Part shown: positions 18,178 through 25,223 of the stretch, in pieces | How the letters are laid out: every line of letters starts with the position of its first letter | Position numbering within the stretch: the stretch's first letter is position 1 | Source of the DNA: Sphingomonas sp. OV641 | GTDB taxonomy: Bacteria > Pseudomonadota > Alphaproteobacteria > Sphingomonadales > Sphingomonadaceae | Direction of reading: 5' to 3' | Assembly: GCF_900109205.1 (NCBI RefSeq) | Contig: NZ_FNZB01000001.1 | Coordinates: forward strand, 1,550,001 to 1,614,000 | DNA length: 64,000 nt | Made by a program: the position numbers and the translations under genes | Notes under the pieces: model-generated | Databases searched by the model: none | What the model was told of the DNA's origin: nothing | What the model saw: the letters and a program-made list of their open reading frames with translations, nothing else

Positions 18178-18594
18178 ATGCCAGAGACCTCGCCCGACCT
18201 CGCCGATATCCGCGACGAATATGAGTTCCTCGACGCCGACGATCGCTACCGCCTTCTCATCGATCTCGGCCGCGCGCTGGAGCCGATGCCAGCGGCGCTG
18301 AAGACCGATGCAACGCTGGTGCGCGGCTGCTCCGCTTCCGTCTGGGTCTATCCCACCCGCAGCGATGACGGCACGCTCCACTTCCTGGCCGACAGCAATG
18401 CGGCAATTACCAAGGGGATTATCGCCCTGGTCCTGAAAACGGTGCAGGACCGCGCCCCCGCCGACATCGCCGCCACCGACATCGCCGCCGCGCTCGCGCC
18501 CTTCGACCTCAAAAACCAGCTCAGCTCCAACCGGACTCAGGGCATTCCCAACATGATCGCGCTGATCCGCGAGACGGCGGCGCGTTACCTGTAA
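18178..18594 (+). CDS. SufE family cysteine desulfuration protein
   Basis: A 138-residue SufE-fold protein. SufE accepts persulfide sulfur from the cysteine desulfurase SufS and passes it to the Fe-S scaffold. The acceptor cysteine is Cys51 in LVRGCSASVWV, and the C-terminal LKNQLSSNRTQGIPNMI block is typical. The ATG at 18178 fits the family start. It is 61 bases after the psp array on the same strand, but no suf operon is present here, so it is a stand-alone copy. Co-transcription with psp is possible. Confidence 0.92.
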   Translation: MPETSPDLADIRDEYEFLDADDRYRLLIDLGRALEPMPAALKTDATLVRGCSASVWVYPTRSDDGTLHFLADSNAAITKGIIALVLKTVQDRAPADIAATDIAAALAPFDLKNQLSSNRTQGIPNMIALIRETAARYL

Positions 18595-18632
18595 CTGCCG
18601 TAAGAGCATGATCCTGCCAGTCTGATCCGTCT

Positions 18633-18650
18633 CCCCGGCAAAGGTCGGGG
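18633..18650. repeat. Short palindromic (REP-like) hairpin
   Basis: CCCCGGC (18633-18639) pairs with GTCGGGG (18644-18650) around a 4-base loop in the gap between sufE and the beta-lactamase gene. It resembles single REP units common in sphingomonads, but only one copy is seen in the window. Confidence 0.3.
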
Positions 18651-18760
18651 CTCAGTTGCGGAACAGAGCTGGCCCGCGAAGCGGCTGTTGCCAATTCTTT
18701 CCTCGCTGGCTCCCGGTCTTCGCCGTGGAGGTGTTTCCAGAAGCCTGCCTCGATCACACT

Positions 18761-19639
18761 CTAGCGCGCAGCTTCCGCGGTCAGCCGCCGGGCCAGCGCA
18801 CGCTCTGACGCGGCACCATAGGCACGGCACGCGCCCGGCCGCGTCAGGAACCGCTCGGTCGCGCCATCCTGATCGGCATGGGCGCTGATCAGGATATCGC
18901 AGGGGATCGTCCGCATGACCTCGTGGCTGCGCCGAAAGCCCGCCACGACCGTCTCACCGGCCGCTGAGGTGTAGCGATATCCATCGGCGGACACCGGGTT
19001 CAGGCTGGAGGCAAAGACCAGCGACTTGCAGTTCTTCCCCTCGCACGACTGCCAGCTCCAGCTCATGCTGCCGGCCGTATGCCCCGGCGTCGCGCGCGCG
19101 GTGATCGCCACATTGCCCAGCCTCAGCACCTCGCCGTCGCTCATCGCCCGCACCGTTGCGAGATCCGGTGTCACCGCCGGAAAGCGACTATCATAGCCAA
19201 GTTGCGGATCATCCGCGGCCAGGCGCCCGGTTCGCAGCCCTTCTGCACCCCGCGCGCTCGCCACCACCGTGGCGCCGGTATCCCGCGCCAGCGCCGCAAT
19301 GCCGCCGGCATGGTCGAAATGCGGCTCCGTGCTGAGAATATATTTGATGTCGCGCGGCCTGAAGCCGAGCCGGGAAACATTGGCGAGGATTGCCGGCGCC
19401 GCTTGCGGCAGCGCGCCGTCGATCAGGATCAGCCCCTTGCCCGTATCGATCAGCGCCACGCTGAGCCCGCCGAAGCCAACAAGATAGCTATTGCCGAACA
19501 CCCTGATGGGGGGCCGCGGCGCCAGCCAGGTCGACTCTCGCTCGACAGCCAGCGGGCGCGTGAGCGGGTCGTCCCGCCCCTGCGCCGCCGCCGTGCACAG
19601 GAGGGCGGCCGACGCTGATATGACGCTGCGGATGAACAT
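18761..19639 (-). CDS. Subclass B3-like metallo-beta-lactamase with Glu at the His116 position
   Basis: A 292-residue exported MBL-fold enzyme (signal MFIRSVISASAALLCTAAA, cut near AQG). The zinc site reads TEPHFDHAGG, so the usual B3 HxHxDH becomes Glu105-x-His107-x-Asp109-His110. His187 (ATPGHTAGSMSW, the B3 signature) and His254 (ISAHADQDG) complete the set. In standard numbering these are E116, H118, D120, H121, H196 and H263. A Glu116 B3 enzyme, SIE-1 from Sphingobium, has been described as far as I recall. The ATG at 19639 follows AAGGAGATG. The gene is divergent from an ampR-type regulator, which supports a beta-lactamase role; a different hydrolase activity remains possible. Confidence 0.82.
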   Translation of the reverse strand: MFIRSVISASAALLCTAAAQGRDDPLTRPLAVERESTWLAPRPPIRVFGNSYLVGFGGLSVALIDTGKGLILIDGALPQAAPAILANVSRLGFRPRDIKYILSTEPHFDHAGGIAALARDTGATVVASARGAEGLRTGRLAADDPQLGYDSRFPAVTPDLATVRAMSDGEVLRLGNVAITARATPGHTAGSMSWSWQSCEGKNCKSLVFASSLNPVSADGYRYTSAAGETVVAGFRRSHEVMRTIPCDILISAHADQDGATERFLTRPGACRAYGAASERALARRLTAEAAR

Positions 19640-19734
19640 GATCGCATCTCCTTCGCCGCGACCATGATCCGCCCCGGCCGGCGCCACAAACGGTCTTAGC
19701 TCGACAGAGGCTTGAGAAAATTCGATGACAGCGC

Positions 19735-20604
19735 ATGGATCGCGCCCAATTGCCGCTCAACGCCCTGCGCGCCTTCGATGCGGCCGCGCGGCATCTGAAC
19801 TTTACCCGCGCCGCAATCGAGCTGTGCGTCACGCCAAGCGCGGTCAGCCATCATGTGGCGCAGCTTGAGCAACGGCTCTCGACCCGCCTGTTCAACCGGC
19901 TCCCCCGTGGCTTGGCGCTGACCGACGACGGCCATGCGCTGGTCCCGGTGGTCGCCGATGCGTTCGACAAGGTGGCGGCAACGCTGGATCGCTATTCAGG
20001 CGGCCGTTTTCAGCAGGCGCTGAACATCGGCGTGGTCGGCACCTTTGCCACCGGCTGGCTGCTGGAGCGACTGGACGGCTTCACCGCATCGCATCCGCAC
20101 ATCGACCTTCGCGTTTCGATCAACAACAATCGGGTCGACCTTGCCGGCGAGGCGCTGCACTTCGCCATCCGCTTCGGCGATGGCGCCTGGCACGGCACAC
20201 ACGCCGAACCGCTGCTCGATGCGCCGCTCGCCCCATTGTGCACGCCGGCCCTGGCGCAGCGGCTGCATTCCGCATCGGATCTGACGCGCGAGACGCTTTT
20301 GCGCTCGTATCGCGTGAACGAATGGGCCGGCTGGTTCGCGGCTGCCGGTGTCGCAGCCCCGGCCCCGCGCGGCGCGATGTTCGACAGTTCGGCGGTCATG
20401 GTCGCCGCGGCGGCGTCCGGCCTGGGGGTCGCGCTCGCGCCGCCCGCGATGTTCACTCGCGATCTCGCATCCGAGCGGCTAGTGCAGCCCTTCGCCACCA
20501 CGGTCGACGCCGGCCGCTACTGGCTGACCCACCTTTTGTCGCGAAAGCTCGACCCCGCCATGCAGGCGTTCCGCGACTGGCTGCTCGCCGAGGCCCCGCG
20601 CTGA
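19735..20604 (+). CDS. AmpR-type LysR family regulator
   Basis: A 289-residue LysR regulator of the GcvA/AmpR branch. The N-terminal LPLNALRAFDAAARHLNFTR and ELCVTPSAVSHHVAQLE, then LFNRLPRGLALTDDG, closely follow AmpR. The effector domain (from about residue 92) has the usual two lobes, including GDGAWHGTHAEPL. AmpR senses muropeptides and UDP-MurNAc-pentapeptide and controls a divergent beta-lactamase gene. Here the divergent neighbour, 95 bases away, is the B3-like enzyme, so the pair copies the ampR-ampC layout. Assignment rests on sequence resemblance plus context. Confidence 0.82.
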   Translation: MDRAQLPLNALRAFDAAARHLNFTRAAIELCVTPSAVSHHVAQLEQRLSTRLFNRLPRGLALTDDGHALVPVVADAFDKVAATLDRYSGGRFQQALNIGVVGTFATGWLLERLDGFTASHPHIDLRVSINNNRVDLAGEALHFAIRFGDGAWHGTHAEPLLDAPLAPLCTPALAQRLHSASDLTRETLLRSYRVNEWAGWFAAAGVAAPAPRGAMFDSSAVMVAAAASGLGVALAPPAMFTRDLASERLVQPFATTVDAGRYWLTHLLSRKLDPAMQAFRDWLLAEAPR

Positions 20605-20628
20605 CGTCGCTACCCGCCCGGGCTCTGC

Positions 20629-20919
20629 CTAGCCCAGTCGTTCCGTCAACAGCGCCACGTCTGCCCCTGCCGGCACCACCAGCCATTCGTCGGGGCGCCG
20701 CGTGTCGATCACCACCACCGCATTCTTCGGGCAGATGCCGAGGCACTTCACCTCCGCCACTCCCATGTTCGCCTTGCGTCCCTTGCCGAAGCCGGGCTCG
20801 CGCCGCAGCGCCTTGGCTAGCCGGTCACGCCCCTTCGGGCCAAAGCCGCCATCCACCTTCTTCGAACATTTGGCGCAGACCAGCACCGCGCCGCGCCACT
20901 GCGCCCTCGCCTTCTTCAA
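20629..20919 (-). CDS. Small thioredoxin-like [2Fe-2S] ferredoxin domain protein
   Basis: A 96-residue protein with two cysteine pairs, VCAKCSKK near residue 15 and VKCLGICPKNAVVVID near residue 60. This is the spacing of the thioredoxin-like [2Fe-2S] ferredoxin domain. A basic loop (FGPKGRDRLAKALRR) separates them. Its role is likely electron transfer or metal handling. The start is TTG at 20919, which overlaps the J-domain gene stop (TTGA), so translation is coupled and the non-canonical start is credible. Confidence 0.75.
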   Translation of the reverse strand: MKKARAQWRGAVLVCAKCSKKVDGGFGPKGRDRLAKALRREPGFGKGRKANMGVAEVKCLGICPKNAVVVIDTRRPDEWLVVPAGADVALLTERLG

Positions 20920-21452
20920 GCCGGCTTCCAGGTCCGCCGCTCCTCGGCGGCACGCAGCACCTCATAGGCGGCCTGGATCGCCTGAAAGCGCTTGGCCGCG
21001 TCCTTGTCGCCCGGCCGCACATCGGGATGGTTGGTCTTCGCCAGCCGCCGCCAGGCAAGCCGCACATCCTCGAACGTGGCGTCCGTTTCCAGCTCCAGCA
21101 CCTCCAGCGCGCGCATCTCGTCGCGCGAGCGGCTGCCGTCGCCTGACCCAGCCCAGCTCTGATAGCGCGACTGTTCATAGCCTGAGGCATCGCGCCGCTC
21201 GGCCTGCTCGCGCGCGGCCGCCTCTTCGGCGTCCAGCCCTTCGAAGTAGTTCCAGCCGCGATTATATTCGGCCGCATGCGCCTGGCAGAAATACCAGCGC
21301 TCCGGGCTGTTGGGCGATTTGGGCGCCGGGCAATTCCCCGGCTCCTCGCAGCCGTGCCGGTCGCACAGCCGCACCTTGGTCGCCTCGCGCGCTGCGCCAT
21401 ATTCGCGCCAGCGGGGAAAGCCCCAGTCATTGGATCGGGAAGAACGCGCCAT
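20916..21452 (-). CDS. J-domain (DnaJ-like) protein
   Basis: A 178-residue protein. The N-terminal half has two Cys/His pairs (RLCDRHGCEEPGNCPAP and WYFCQAHAAEYNRGW) that may bind zinc. The C-terminal 65 residues form a J domain (ALEVLELETDATFEDVRLAW, then the invariant HPD in TNHPDVRPGD, then AAKRFQAIQAAYEVL). It should stimulate a DnaK-type ATPase. The ATG at 21452 is chosen; extending to 21611 would run into rnpB. It is coupled to the [2Fe-2S] protein downstream, suggesting a joint role, possibly in Fe-S protein maturation. Confidence 0.85.
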   Translation of the reverse strand: MARSSRSNDWGFPRWREYGAAREATKVRLCDRHGCEEPGNCPAPKSPNSPERWYFCQAHAAEYNRGWNYFEGLDAEEAAAREQAERRDASGYEQSRYQSWAGSGDGSRSRDEMRALEVLELETDATFEDVRLAWRRLAKTNHPDVRPGDKDAAKRFQAIQAAYEVLRAAEERRTWKPA

Positions 21453-21488
21453 TCCCCGCCATCTAGCGATTGTAGGCCCGCGGTTAAA

Positions 21489-21885
21489 GGTGACACCAGA
21501 GGGCCTGTAAGCCGGGTTCTGTCCACCCTTTCGGGATGGGCGACCATTCCTCTTGGCGCGCCGTTGCCGACGCGCTCCAGCAACCAACCCGGGCAGCAGG
21601 TGGGAACACACCCCGGAGCTTTCGCCCCATGCCGCCCCTATTCGGTCTTGCTCCCGGTGGGGTTTGCCATGCCGCCGCCGTTACCGGAAGCGCGGTGCGC
21701 TTTTACCGCACCCTTTCACCCTTGCCCGGCCGAAGCCTTCATCCGAAGATTGGGCGGTCTGCTCTCTGTGGCACTTTCCCTGGGGTCACCCCCGGCGGGC
21801 GTTACCCGCCACCGTTGTTCCATGGAGCCCGGACTTTCCTCGGCGCGGCATAAGCCACGACGCGGCCGCCCGGCCCTCTGGTGTG
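21489..21885 (-). ncRNA. rnpB: RNase P RNA, class A
   Basis: The catalytic RNA that removes 5' leaders from pre-tRNAs. On the minus strand the invariant GAGGAAAGTCCGGGCTCC core lies near the 5' end, ACAGAACCCGGCTTA lies near the 3' end, and GAGGGTGAAAGGGTGCGGTAA-like and AGACCGAAT-like blocks lie between. The two ends close in a perfect 13-bp P1 helix (21872-21884 with 21493-21505). Length is about 397 nt. Long ORFs crossing this region on either strand are artefacts. Confidence 0.96.
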
Positions 21886-22125
21886 GGCACGGGCTGTAGC
21901 GTGACGGCGGCGGAATGCAAACGGGCGGTTGTGCGACGGCGGATCTTTGAGTGGCAAGCGAACGCCCAGGTCTTGCGCCAACTTGAAGCGCCTCCCCGCC
22001 ATCTCAGCCCTGCTTGCCGCCACGGCGACGCCGACCGGCCGCAACCTCGATTGAGGTTGGGAAAGAGCATGCAGAGTCCAGCCATTCTTGTGATGTTCAT
22101 CCCATACGGGTTAGGCGAGCCCCCA

Positions 22126-23028
22126 ATGGATTATTTGGGCAAGACGATGACAATGCGTTCGAACCTCGGCTGGAGCCTGCTCGGCGGAATGGCACTTGCC
22201 ATGTCCGGCTGCGCCACGCCGCCCGCTCCCGCGCCGCTGCCACCCATTATCCAGGCGCCCCCTCCGCCGCCGCCTACGATGCCGGCCGGTGGCTATATCG
22301 GCATGAAGAGCGCGACCAAGCGCGCCGACGGCAAGTATGTCACGCCCAATCTGGACAATACCGATCAGGCCGCCGTCTGGCACTTACGCAACGCGTTGAA
22401 CGTCGCCGCGCTCGGCTGCGACCAGGCAGGTGGCGGAGTCCTCGAGCATTATAATGCGTGGCTCAGGACGCGCGCCGCCGTGATCGACCGCTACTACCAG
22501 GCCTATATTCGCGAATGGCAGGCGCCCGGTTGGTGGGACTGGCAGCGTGTCTATGACGACAATCAGACGCGCATCTACAATTTCTATGCGCAGCCGGCGA
22601 TGCGGGCGGCCTTTTGCGCCGTGGCACGCGAGGAGGTCGCGCAGGTCGCCCAGGTCGCCGATGATGATCTGCCGACCTTCGCCAGAGCGGCGCTGCTGCG
22701 CCTCGACCGCCCGTTTGTCGAATTCTATGCGGCTTATGACGCCTGGCGTGATTATTATCAGCCAGCCCCGCCATTGGTAGTCCCGCCACCGGTGGTGCAA
22801 GCCAGCGAAATACCCGTCGTGGTACCGCCACCCGTGGCGCAAGCCAGCGAGATACCCGTCGTGGTACCGCCACCCGTGGTGCAAGCCAGCGAAATACCCG
22901 TTGCGGTGACCCCGCCGGCCGCCGCCGAGACGCTGAGCGAAATTGAGCCGGTCGCGGCCGACACCGAGACACCGCCGACTCTCGCACCCGGCGACCCCCC
23001 GATCCCCGCGCCTCCCTCACCCCTCTGA
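22126..23028 (+). CDS. Predicted lipoprotein with a proline-rich C-terminal repeat tail
   Basis: A 300-residue predicted lipoprotein. The N-terminus has a signal with lipobox LAMSGC, then a Pro-rich linker (APAPLPPIIQAPPPPPP). The central domain is Trp/Tyr-rich (HYNAWLRTRAAVIDRYYQAY, then WDWQRVYDDNQTRIYNFY) and has no family I recognise. The C-terminus holds three tandem 14-residue units of the form VVVPPPVVQASEIP, then a Pro/Glu tail. It probably reaches into the periplasm like other Pro-rich envelope lipoproteins. ATG 22126 is preferred for its TAGGCGAG ribosome site; ATGs at 22147 and 22153 are alternatives. Confidence 0.7.
   Translation: MDYLGKTMTMRSNLGWSLLGGMALAMSGCATPPAPAPLPPIIQAPPPPPPTMPAGGYIGMKSATKRADGKYVTPNLDNTDQAAVWHLRNALNVAALGCDQAGGGVLEHYNAWLRTRAAVIDRYYQAYIREWQAPGWWDWQRVYDDNQTRIYNFYAQPAMRAAFCAVAREEVAQVAQVADDDLPTFARAALLRLDRPFVEFYAAYDAWRDYYQPAPPLVVPPPVVQASEIPVVVPPPVAQASEIPVVVPPPVVQASEIPVAVTPPAAAETLSEIEPVAADTETPPTLAPGDPPIPAPPSPL
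22774..22899 (+). repeat. Three tandem 42-bp units in the lipoprotein gene
   Basis: Units at 22774-22815, 22816-22857 and 22858-22899 encode LVVPPPVVQASEIP, VVVPPPVAQASEIP and VVVPPPVVQASEIP. Units two and three differ at only a few bases. In-frame expansion or contraction would change the length of the Pro-rich arm. Confidence 0.92.
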
Positions 23029-23049
23029 TAGGCCGCCGATTTCGGCACG

Positions 23050-23139
23050 TCAGTGGCCAGAAGGAAGCGCGGATCCGTCGATCATAACGGCGCCCCGTTG
23101 GCCGGGTGCGTGCTCCCGATCTGCGCCCCCGCACCACAT
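23050..23139 (-). CDS. Possible 29-residue peptide
   Basis: A short ORF starting MWCGGADREHAPGQRG and ending ALPSGH, with a strong GGAGGAAAGC ribosome site before its ATG. The composition is not obviously random, but no family is recognised and the ORF could be extended upstream at 23157. It lies in a 219-base gap between a lipoprotein gene and a convergent small gene. Confidence 0.25.
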   Translation of the reverse strand: MWCGGADREHAPGQRGAVMIDGSALPSGH

Positions 23140-23247
23140 GCTTTCCTCCGGCTCCATCTGCCAGCTTTCGTGGCCGTTTCGGACGGCCAAAATGGGTGGT
23201 AAGCGGACTGGCGGCTGCGGAGCGGGGGGAAAATAATTGGCCATAGG

Positions 23248-23721
23248 CTAAGATGCTAGCCGGGTAGAAGGCATCGATAAGTCGTTTACGACTGCGCGTA
23301 GTGTGCGGTTTGGGGCAGCGTTCGTCTGTGGGTCACATCCCAAGTCAGCAACGTAGATGTGATCAAGGCCGGGGCCAATCCAGCGGATCGAGATCATACC
23401 AGCATCGGTAACCTGCGGCGTGTCGGGCGGACAATTCTCCGATAGGAACCGCTTAGACGTTTCAGCCGTCGGACCCGAAGTAGGCTTGAACGCTGCGATA
23501 CGGTCCAGCAATTGATCGTAGACAATACGATCGATCTTGAACGACGAAGGTGATTGCCCTTCCTTCTCGACGTGAACGACAGGCTCTCCGCTGCCATCCG
23601 CGTCTACTGCGACGCTCAAACCAGAGGTTCGCACTTCTACACTGGTGACCTGCGCGTTCGTCTTATCCGATCCGCACGCGGCGACGATTGCCGCTAGAAC
23701 ACAAATAACCAATGGCCGCAT
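23248..23721 (-). CDS. Small predicted lipoprotein of unknown function
   Basis: A 157-residue protein with a lipoprotein signal (MRPLVICVLAAIVAAC, acylated Cys16) and a soluble domain containing FKIDRIVYDQLLDRIAAFKP, two further Cys (ENCPPDTPQ and VADLGCDPQ) that may form a disulfide, and a closing AVVNDLSMPS. No known family is evident. ATG 23721 is used because the lipobox starts there; an upstream in-frame start at 23856 would bury it. The surrounding DNA looks lower in GC than its neighbours. The next gene upstream on the same strand ends at 23799. Confidence 0.65.
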   Translation of the reverse strand: MRPLVICVLAAIVAACGSDKTNAQVTSVEVRTSGLSVAVDADGSGEPVVHVEKEGQSPSSFKIDRIVYDQLLDRIAAFKPTSGPTAETSKRFLSENCPPDTPQVTDAGMISIRWIGPGLDHIYVADLGCDPQTNAAPNRTLRAVVNDLSMPSTRLAS

Positions 23722-23798
23722 TTGGGAAGTATGCGGATGTGCCCGAATGGCGGCAAGTGGGCGGGAGCGGAATGTCGCAGATCGGTGGGCTTGGGTGG

Positions 23799-24248
23799 TT
23801 AGCGGTCGTTCCGATTTCTTGGATGGCCGAGAGCGGCGGCGGCTCCTGTGAGACACCCATCAAGCGCCTCGCGTTCGCGCGGGCTGAACGGCTCACCACG
23901 GCGGGAGTAAGCTCGTATCAGCCGCCGGCTCCCCTCGTCTGAAACATCGACGATGACGTGACGGACCGGATTGTCGAAACGCGCCGCTCGTCCTCCCGTG
24001 TCAGGCGGCTTCCGGTGACGCAGAGTGAGTCCGCCACCCCAATTCTGTCCAAGACACCAGTTAACCCAATCAAGCCGCTTCGATGTTGAGCCAGTGAACG
24101 CGAGACGGGAGGGAGCAGGATCTGCCGGTGCGCTGTGCCACGGAAGGAAGAACAGGATCGTGAAGAGGAGCAGCCCGCCCGCAACGAACCACGGCGTTGC
24201 CTGGTTAAACGGCACTGGTCCGCGAAACGCATAAGGGTCGGGCCGCAT
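23799..24248 (-). CDS. Hypothetical single-pass membrane protein
   Basis: A 149-residue protein with a hydrophobic segment near the N-terminus (TPWFVAGGLLLFTILFFLPW) and a soluble remainder containing WVNWCLGQNWGGGLTLRH, HVIVDVSDEGSRRLIRAY and a terminal FSPREREALDGCL. I do not recognise the family. The start is ATG at 24248 with a weak ribosome site; extending further would read into a palindromic repeat (24319-24409). It precedes the small lipoprotein gene by 77 bases and may form an accessory pair with it. Confidence 0.55.
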   Translation of the reverse strand: MRPDPYAFRGPVPFNQATPWFVAGGLLLFTILFFLPWHSAPADPAPSRLAFTGSTSKRLDWVNWCLGQNWGGGLTLRHRKPPDTGGRAARFDNPVRHVIVDVSDEGSRRLIRAYSRRGEPFSPREREALDGCLTGAAAALGHPRNRNDR

Positions 24249-24318
24249 CGCTTGACGATACCATCGCGCTATACCCGCGCAACGTCTGCTTTTGGGCGGA
24301 AGCTGCCACCCGAACAAT

Positions 24319-24409
24319 GTCATCCCCGCGAAGGTGGGGATCCATAAACTTTGTCTTCGCGAGAGATCCACACGTCACGTTCACGGATTCCCGCCTACCG
24401 GGGAATGAC
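24319..24409. repeat. REP doublet (REPIN-like inverted pair)
   Basis: GTCATCCCCGCGAAGGTGGG continues to GATCCA (24319-24344), and its inverted relative GGATTCCCGCCTACCGGGG continues to AATGAC (24385-24409), facing each other across about 40 bases. This is the widespread GTCATCCCCGCG-type repetitive palindrome. Translated on the minus strand it gives the tell-tale WIPTFAGMT string, so ORFs starting here are spurious. Confidence 0.85.
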
Positions 24410-24467
24410 GGCACGCATCAGTCGCACCCGACCAGGTGCCCTCCAGAACTCGAAGCAGAAACTTTCC

Positions 24468-25157
24468 TCAATCATCCCCCTGCGGCTTCGGTAACAGCAG
24501 CGCGAGGAGGATCATCCGGCATTCCGCATCGATCTCGCCATCGATCAGTTCCGGGCGGAAGCGCCGCTGAAAGGCGATGATCGCCGCCATCTTGTCGCTC
24601 ACGTCATAGCCGAAGCGCTCCAGCGCCAGCAGGAACGCGGCCTCCCCCCACATTGGGTCCATCAGGTTCTTCGTCGGCCGCGGCAGCGCCAGCCGCAGGC
24701 GCGCCAGTCTGCCCCAGGGGAACAGCTCGCCCGGATCGCGCTTCCTCGCCGGGGCGATGTCCGAATGCGCCACGATGTTGCCGCGCGTGATCTCGTACCG
24801 GTCCTTGATCTCGTGGACCAGGCGGATCACCGCATCGACCTGCGCGTCGGGAAAGGCGCGATAGCCGAACTCATGCCCGGGATTGACGATCTCGATCCCG
24901 ATCGAGGCGGAATTGACGTCCTCGATGTCGCGCCAGTGCGAGCGGCCGGCATGCCAGGCGCGCTTTTCCTCCGGTACCAGCCGCGCCACCGTGCCGTCCT
25001 CGTCGACCACATAATGCGCTGAAACCTTCGCTTCAGGATCGCGCAGCCGGGCAAGCGCCGACGCCGCATCCACCATGCCGGTGTAGTGAAGCACGATCAT
25101 CGTGATCGGCAGCTTACGGTCGTCGAAATTCGGCGATGGCGCCTCGATTGGCGTCAT
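24468..25157 (-). CDS. N-acetylmuramoyl-L-alanine amidase, AmiD/AmpD-like (Amidase_2)
   Basis: A 229-residue zinc amidase that cleaves the MurNAc-L-alanine bond. The Amidase_2 zinc ligands are His24 in MIVLHYTGM, the late His in IVAHSDIAPARKRDPG, and that Asp; AWHAGRSHW and IGIEIVNPG are the other hallmark blocks. A C-terminal helical part (VSDKMAAIIAFQRRFRPE) is a peptidoglycan-binding domain, making it AmiD-like rather than short AmpD. No signal peptide is visible from this start. If cytoplasmic it could act in muropeptide recycling, which would feed the AmpR system about 5 kb away; this is inference. Confidence 0.88.
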   Translation of the reverse strand: MTPIEAPSPNFDDRKLPITMIVLHYTGMVDAASALARLRDPEAKVSAHYVVDEDGTVARLVPEEKRAWHAGRSHWRDIEDVNSASIGIEIVNPGHEFGYRAFPDAQVDAVIRLVHEIKDRYEITRGNIVAHSDIAPARKRDPGELFPWGRLARLRLALPRPTKNLMDPMWGEAAFLLALERFGYDVSDKMAAIIAFQRRFRPELIDGEIDAECRMILLALLLPKPQGDD

Positions 25158-25223
25158 GGTTACTCCTGCGGCCCCGCGGTAGGTTGGCCGACCCTAGCAC
25201 CGCAGGCTGCCGCCCGGCTATGG

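Noticed and set aside
19640..19734. A specific AmpR operator
   Set aside because: T-N11-A spacings can be found by chance and no convincing dyad is visible, so no site is called.
21276..22125. Long plus-strand frames crossing the RNase P RNA, including an N-terminal extension of the lipoprotein
   Set aside because: The region is the structured rnpB RNA on the opposite strand; the lipoprotein signal starts only after 22126.
22774..22899. CRISPR array
   Set aside because: The units are contiguous in-frame coding repeats without spacers.
24249..24371. Upstream extension of the 149-residue membrane protein containing WIPTFAGMT
   Set aside because: This is the translation of a repeated palindrome, a well-known false ORF signature.
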